Shown: positions 59,649-64,000 of the stretch, one piece after another | Layout: every line of letters starts with the position of its first letter | Position numbering within the stretch: the stretch's first letter is position 1 | Assembly: GCA_964479535.1 (NCBI GenBank) | Contig: CAYZMM010000002.1 | Span: 186,001 to 250,000, forward strand | Origin: S015-6 sp964479535 | GTDB taxonomy: Bacteria; Desulfobacterota; DSWW01 | Length of the DNA stretch: 64,000 nt | Direction of reading: 5' to 3' | Notes under the pieces: generated by a model | The model's database searches: none | What the model was told of the DNA's origin: nothing | The model's input: the letters and a program-made list of their open reading frames with translations, nothing else | Made by a program: the position numbers and the translations under genes

Positions 59649-59812
59649 GAGGGGCAGGGCCACCGGGATCGCCGAATCGGATTTCCTCCGCCATGCGGCG
59701 CAGCCTCGTCGCACGGCCGGGCGTTTCCGTTGTGAAATGATTGCCCGTTTCCTCTGCCTCAAAGGTGAAATTTTTTTCGTAGGGTGGCGAAAAAGGTATC
59801 AGGAGAAGGCCA

Positions 59813-60580
59813 TTGAACAGGAGTCCCCTCATCCTCGTAGACGGGCACGCCCATCTCGACCTGCTGGAAGGCGCCGAGGAGCAAGTCAAGAAGGCGGCGT
59901 CCCTCGGTGTCCTCGCCGTGATCGGTGTCTCCATGGGGGCCGCGTCGATGGAAAGGACCCTGGATCTGGGCGAGAGATTCCCGGGTGTCGTTCTGCCGGC
60001 GTTGGGCCTGCACCCCTGGCAGATCGACCGGGAGGACGTGGAAGAGGCCCTCGCCGTATTGGAGGATAACCTCCACCGGGCGGATGCGCTCGGTGAGATC
60101 GGACTGGACTACAAGCTGAAGACGAAGAAGTCCATCCAGAAGGACCTGTTCGCAAGGCAGCTCCGGATTGCGACCGACACGGACCTGCCCGTGATCCTCC
60201 ACTGTCGCTACTCCCACGAGCGGGTCTTCCAGATGGTCGCCGAGGCCGAGGTGCCGCGGGCCGTGTTCCACTGGTACACGGGTCCTCTCGATCTGATCGA
60301 CAAGATCGTGGATCGAGGCGACTTCGTCTCCGCCACTCCCGCTCTCGCATACAGTCGAATGCACCAGGAGGCGATTCGGTACGCCCCTCTGGGACACATC
60401 CTGTTGGAAACCGATTGCCCGGTCGCCTACGAGGGCGAGGAAGCGACCCCCTCCACCGTGCTTCGAGTGTGCGATCAAGTTGCCTTGTTGAAGGGCTGTT
60501 CTCCGGCGGAAGTGGCCGGCCGGACGACGGACAACGTGAAGCGGTTCCTGGGGAAGGCATGGAAGGAGTCAGGGGCGTGA
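59813..60580 (+). CDS. tatD: TatD-family metal-dependent hydrolase
   Basis: A 255-residue TIM-barrel: VDGHAHLDLL, ALGLHPWQID, LGEIGLDYK, LPVILHCRYSHERV and ILLETDCPVAY are the metal-ligand motifs of TatD deoxyribonucleases. The start is TTG at 59813 behind AGGAG. Length and order of motifs are normal. Real substrate (DNA, D-aminoacyl-tRNA or other) is not known. Confidence 0.9.
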   Translation: MNRSPLILVDGHAHLDLLEGAEEQVKKAASLGVLAVIGVSMGAASMERTLDLGERFPGVVLPALGLHPWQIDREDVEEALAVLEDNLHRADALGEIGLDYKLKTKKSIQKDLFARQLRIATDTDLPVILHCRYSHERVFQMVAEAEVPRAVFHWYTGPLDLIDKIVDRGDFVSATPALAYSRMHQEAIRYAPLGHILLETDCPVAYEGEEATPSTVLRVCDQVALLKGCSPAEVAGRTTDNVKRFLGKAWKESGA

Positions 60581-60701
60581 GCAAGAGGCGGGTTTCTTGC
60601 AAAGCCGGCGGACGAGTGATACGTTTCCCCCTGTTGCCCCGCTTGCAGGATGAGCCGTCCTTGCACCAAGTCGAGATGACCATGCTCAGGGAGAATCGAA
60701 C

Positions 60702-63341
60702 ATGAAGAAGCTAGGCATCGCTCTGGTCATCCTGCTGGTCCTGCTCCTCCTGGGGGCGGTTCTGGCGCCGTTTCTGATCGATCTGAACCAGCACAAAGAG
60801 AAGATCCTCGCCCAGATCCGGCCTTATGTTCCCCGCGAGGTGGACTTCGAGCATGTGGAATTGACGGTTCTCTCCGGCCTTGGCGCGGAACTGAGAGGGC
60901 TGCGGGTTGCGGACAACCCCGCCTTCTCGACCGGTGACTTCCTTCGGCTGGAGGGGATGCAGGTCAGGGTGATGCTCCTGCCCCTCCTGAAGAGAGAGAT
61001 CAAGGTCAAGCGGATCGTTCTGAAGAGGCCGGAGATCCGCCTGGCCCGCAACAAGGAGGGGCTCTTCAGTTTCAGCGACCTCATTGCGGAAGGGGAAGAG
61101 GGCCCGGCGGGCGAGGAAAGCGTGCTGGCGGGGGAGACGACCGCCCGTCGACAGAGGCCCGGGAGTTCGGCGGCACTGGCCGGGTTTCTGGTCGATGAGC
61201 TGACCGTTCAGAAGGGAAAGATCGTATACCAGGATGCGCTCCTCTGGCCCGGTCAGCGGCCGCTGGTCATCGACGCTCTGGACGTGGAAGTAAGGGACCT
61301 CTCTGTCGATCGACCCGTTTCGATTCGCGTGGCCGCCGACTTGCTGGAAGGCACCGGACAGAATGCCGAGCTTGCAGGCACGGTGGGGCCCGTAGGTGAG
61401 GAGGGGACGCCGGAAAAGGTGCCCTTCGACATGCGGGCTTCGCTCCGAAAGCTTCCTCTCCGGACACTCGCAAACCTCCTGCCTCCGGATCTGCCCCTGC
61501 GAGTACGTTCCGGTACGGGAAGTCTCGACTGGGAGGCGAAGGGATCTATCGGCGAGAAGATCGAATCCCGGGGGGAGGTCGACCTCCAGGATCTGAGGAT
61601 CGAACCGAAGAACGGGGTGGAAGGGGCCTCCGGGGAGGAGCCCCCGGCACTGCAGTGCAGGCTCGCGGAGAGGCTTGTCGTGGAGGTTGCCTCGGAACAA
61701 CTGCTGCTCGAATCGCTCGAGCTGTCCGTGAACGGGGATCGTCTGCAGATGTCCGGAACGGTGGAGGACTTCCGGACGGAACCGCGATGGAACGGAAGGA
61801 TATGGAGCGAGGGCTTCCGTCCGGATGTGCTGGTTGCCGCCCTGCCGATGGCTGCTGGTTCCTTGCCGGCGGATCTCGGATTCGAAGGGCCTCTGACCCT
61901 GCAGGTCGAATCGGCCGGGACCCGGGAGGATTTCGGTGTCGAGGCGCGCCTGGACCTGACCGGCATGAGGATCGACTACGTGGATCTGTTTCAGAAACCT
62001 TCGGACGGGGAGTTCTCCATCGGCTGCAAGGCGGACAAGCAGGGCGATCGAGTCACAGTGAAGGAACTCGGGCTCCGACTCCACACCCTGGTCCTGGACG
62101 CTTCCGGCGAGATGATGCTCTCGAAGAAGCCCGGCTTCGGGTTCCTCGTGCAAACCGATCCGATCGTCCTCGAGGGGTGGGACAGGCTGTGTCCCCGGCT
62201 CGCCCCTTACCGACCCGAGGGCAGCTTCTTTCTGAGGAGTTCCCTGCGGGGCACGGTGGAGGATGCATCGGTGAACCTCCAGGTTTCCTCCGACAAGCTC
62301 GGGTTCCATGTGCCGCCTTCCGGGAAGGAGGAGGAGGACGCGCCCGAGGACCGGCGCGGGCTTCTGGAATCCCTGAGCGTCAAGGTTCAGGCGAAGAGGA
62401 AGGCCGACAGGATCGGCGGTGCCGCCCAGGCGGAAATCAAGAAGGGGAAGGTCATGAACGTCCCCTTCGAAAGGCTCTTGACCCGCATGAATTTCGATCC
62501 GGAGGTCGTGGAAATCAGCGGCGTGGAAATGAAGGTGTTTCAGGGCGAGGTTCAGGCGAAGGGTCGATACGATCTGGCACAGGGGAACTGGGCGGTGACC
62601 CCGACCGTGCGCGATGTGGCGGTGGGCGAGATCCTGGATCGGTTGACCGAATACGAGGAGAGCTTCTCCGGGACCCTCCGTGGTACGCTTCAGGCCAGCG
62701 GCACCACCGGGAATGGGGCGGAACCGGAGGTGAATGCGGAAGGCTCCTTTCGTATCTCGGAGGGGGAACTGAAGAATTTCAACCTCGTCGGAAGCGTCAT
62801 GGACTCGCTCTTCGGACTCGAGGGGATGGATCGGAAGCTGAAGTCCCACCGTCACCAGGAGGTCAGGGAACACGAGTCCACGCGGTTCGACTGGTTCGAA
62901 GGTGCTTTTACCTTGAGCGACGACGTCCTTCGCCTCGAAGGGCTGCGCCTCCGCAACGTGGGAACGAGCGAGTCCACGGATTCGGACGTCCTGCTGGACG
63001 GAAACGTGGACCTCGACAAGCAGTTGCTCGACCTGAAGGGGAAGGTGGTCCTCGCAAAGCGGCACTCCGAGGAACTGGCCGCCCGGTCAGAGGTGATGAG
63101 GGCCCTGTTCAATGCGGAGCAGAGAGTGGTCCTGCCGGTTACCCTGAAGGGGAAGACCGGCAGGCCGGTGGCCTTCCTGGATACGGAATACGTTCTGGGC
63201 GCGATCTCGAGGTACTATGCCCGGAAAGGGGTCGACAGGCTCAGAGAGCAGCTCGGATTGCCCGAGGAGCGGCCGGAGGGGGAGGAGGAGAAGCCCGGAG
63301 AGCGACTCCTCAGAGAGCTCTTCAAGAAGCAGCAGCAATGA
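60702..63341 (+). CDS. AsmA-family protein
   Basis: An 879-residue protein with one N-terminal membrane span (LGIALVILLVLLLLGAVLAPFLI), the AsmA-type N-domain (LNQHKEKILAQIRPYVPREV...LGAELRGLRVADNP), a long repeat-poor beta-rich body, and a C-terminal region with LKNFNLVGSVMDSLFGL typical of AsmA/YhdP-like proteins. The family forms long hydrophobic grooves implicated in lipid transfer between membranes. It starts after the tatD gene and precedes the YjbQ gene by 16 bases. Confidence 0.87.
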   Translation: MKKLGIALVILLVLLLLGAVLAPFLIDLNQHKEKILAQIRPYVPREVDFEHVELTVLSGLGAELRGLRVADNPAFSTGDFLRLEGMQVRVMLLPLLKREIKVKRIVLKRPEIRLARNKEGLFSFSDLIAEGEEGPAGEESVLAGETTARRQRPGSSAALAGFLVDELTVQKGKIVYQDALLWPGQRPLVIDALDVEVRDLSVDRPVSIRVAADLLEGTGQNAELAGTVGPVGEEGTPEKVPFDMRASLRKLPLRTLANLLPPDLPLRVRSGTGSLDWEAKGSIGEKIESRGEVDLQDLRIEPKNGVEGASGEEPPALQCRLAERLVVEVASEQLLLESLELSVNGDRLQMSGTVEDFRTEPRWNGRIWSEGFRPDVLVAALPMAAGSLPADLGFEGPLTLQVESAGTREDFGVEARLDLTGMRIDYVDLFQKPSDGEFSIGCKADKQGDRVTVKELGLRLHTLVLDASGEMMLSKKPGFGFLVQTDPIVLEGWDRLCPRLAPYRPEGSFFLRSSLRGTVEDASVNLQVSSDKLGFHVPPSGKEEEDAPEDRRGLLESLSVKVQAKRKADRIGGAAQAEIKKGKVMNVPFERLLTRMNFDPEVVEISGVEMKVFQGEVQAKGRYDLAQGNWAVTPTVRDVAVGEILDRLTEYEESFSGTLRGTLQASGTTGNGAEPEVNAEGSFRISEGELKNFNLVGSVMDSLFGLEGMDRKLKSHRHQEVREHESTRFDWFEGAFTLSDDVLRLEGLRLRNVGTSESTDSDVLLDGNVDLDKQLLDLKGKVVLAKRHSEELAARSEVMRALFNAEQRVVLPVTLKGKTGRPVAFLDTEYVLGAISRYYARKGVDRLREQLGLPEERPEGEEEKPGERLLRELFKKQQQ

Positions 63342-63357
63342 GAAGGGTCATGTCTCC

Positions 63358-63774
63358 ATGGTGAAGACGATCCAGCTTTCGCTGGCCACCCGGGGGTTCT
63401 GCGACCTGAAAGAGATCACGGGCCGGGTTGCGGAGGCGGTAAGTGAATCGGGCATGAAGGACGGGATCGTGACGGTCTTCGTGCCGGGCGCGACCGGTGG
63501 CGTGACCACCATCGAGTTCGAGCCGGGAGCGGTCCGCGACTACCAGGATTTCATGGAGCGTACGATTCCTTCGGAGGGAGTCTACCGGCACAACGAGCGG
63601 TGGGGAGACGGAAACGGCTTCTCCCACGTACGGGCGGCCGCTGTGGGCCCATCGCTGACCGTTCCCTTCCAGGGTGGAGAGCTGCTCCTCGGGACCTGGC
63701 AGCAGATCGTCGTGGCCGACTTCGACAACCTTCCACGCCAGCGGAAGGTGATCCTTCAGATTCTTGGGGAGTAG
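63358..63774 (+). CDS. YjbQ/UPF0047 family protein
   Basis: A 138-residue protein with the family motifs: RGFCDLKEITGRVAEAV, GIVTVFVPGATGGVTTIEFE, HNERWGDGNGFSHVRAAAVGPSLTVPF and GTWQQIVVADFDN. Homologs have thiamin-phosphate synthase-like activity in vitro. ATG 63358 is used; the next codon is GTG. It is the last plus-strand gene before rnpB. Confidence 0.92.
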   Translation: MVKTIQLSLATRGFCDLKEITGRVAEAVSESGMKDGIVTVFVPGATGGVTTIEFEPGAVRDYQDFMERTIPSEGVYRHNERWGDGNGFSHVRAAAVGPSLTVPFQGGELLLGTWQQIVVADFDNLPRQRKVILQILGE

Positions 63775-63810
63775 GCCAGCCCGCCCGGGGGCCGTGTCCC
63801 TGAACGCTCC

Positions 63811-63837
63811 CGTCTGTCCAAAAAAGGGGCACAGACG
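63811..63837 (-). terminator. Hairpin at the rnpB 3' end
   Basis: CGTCTGT (63811-63817) and ACAGACG (63831-63837) form a 7-bp stem around a loop whose minus-strand sequence contains TTTTTT. It lies immediately beyond the rnpB 3' end, so it may act as a terminator or be part of the terminal helix. Confidence 0.45.
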
Positions 63838-64000
63838 CCGAAGCAGCCCATAAGCCGAGTTCTGTTCCTCATGGGGGTTTCCCCCCGTGAGGCAGCGACC
63901 ATTCCTCTAGGGCATGAGTTGCCTCATGCCTCCAGCAACCAACCCGAGGGCTCCGGGCGGGCCACCCGCTTCCCCTTGCGGGGATCGCCCTCCTATTTGG
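63838..64000 (-). ncRNA. rnpB: RNase P RNA (rnpB), 3' part
   Basis: Read on the minus strand, the conserved segments of bacterial type A RNase P RNA appear in order: CCAAATAGGAGGGCGAT at the window edge, GAGGAATGGTCGCTGCC, and ACAGAACTCGGCTTATGGGC close to the 3' end (63842-63870). The 5' portion lies beyond position 64000. RNase P RNA is the catalytic RNA that trims tRNA 5' leaders. Confidence 0.93.

Noticed and set aside
59770..59785. T-run upstream of tatD considered as a terminator
   Set aside because: There is no GC-rich stem immediately before it.

Overview
The window is a 64 kb piece of a GC-rich (roughly 60-65 %), densely coding bacterial chromosome. The gene content points to a deltaproteobacterial lineage (Desulfobacterota or Myxococcota-like). 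It has an AhbD-type radical SAM protein beside hemE/hemH/hemY, a compact hemX-hemA-hemC-hemD-hemB operon, beta-keto acid cleavage and BadI-like ring-cleavage enzymes, MopE-type repeats with a C-terminal membrane anchor, DUF2333, DUF6485 and YkgJ proteins, and many TPR and lipoprotein genes. There is no prophage, IS transposase gene, CRISPR array or tRNA that I can support. The one RNA gene is the 3' part of rnpB at the right edge.

Layout. 0-3.3 kb: end of an FG-GAP repeat protein, cysE, an AlkB-type alkane monooxygenase and a 57-residue CxxC protein. 3.65-9.2 kb: a candidate sigma-54 promoter and a five-gene operon with an ExbB-like channel, an ExbD-like partner, a long single-span TonB-like protein with 35-residue repeats, a secreted TPR protein and a secreted beta-rich protein. 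This looks like a proton-driven envelope machine and is the best candidate for an undescribed system. 9.3-12.4 kb: patatin phospholipase, HAD phosphatase, SDR dehydrogenase. 12.9-18.6 kb: ahbD-like, hemE, hemH, hemY and a pseudouridine synthase, translationally coupled. 18.9-25.3 kb: outer-membrane protein, DUF2333, YkgJ cluster protein, free-standing LeuA regulatory domain, transpeptidase, nth, nagZ, DUF4177. 25.3-30.2 kb: hemX-A-C-D-B on the minus strand. 30.4-38.2 kb: peptide-type ABC transporter without ATPases, PBP1A, MoaA-like radical SAM protein, HDAC-family deacetylase.

38.4-46.4 kb: orphan CpaF ATPase, trxB, a decayed DUF4336 gene, a Cys-rich secreted protein, then a minus-strand catabolic group (FAD oxidoreductase, BKACE/Kce enzyme, hydratase) interrupted by a 162-bp MITE-like palindrome, and an NRDE/TANGO2 protein. 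46.6-52.5 kb: DUF6485 protein, SPOR protein with a near-perfect promoter and probable CTG start, zinc-ribbon protein, a TGS GTPase broken by an out-of-frame deletion, two aminotransferases (one hisC) and a BadI-like hydrolase. 52.5-64 kb: AI-2E exporter family, cyclic-nucleotide-binding protein, TPR lipoprotein, LolB-like lipoprotein, SDR, papain-like protease with MopE repeats, TatD, AsmA, YjbQ and rnpB.

Two small repeat families are visible: a 47-bp element at 21.8 and 52.45 kb, each between convergent genes, and a palindromic element related between 21.76 and 49.03 kb. Together the two heme loci encode tetrapyrrole synthesis from glutamyl-tRNA to uroporphyrinogen III and on to heme. Their enzyme set fits a hybrid coproporphyrin route closed by AhbD. 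Calls rest on reading protein motifs and context by eye; no database search was run.
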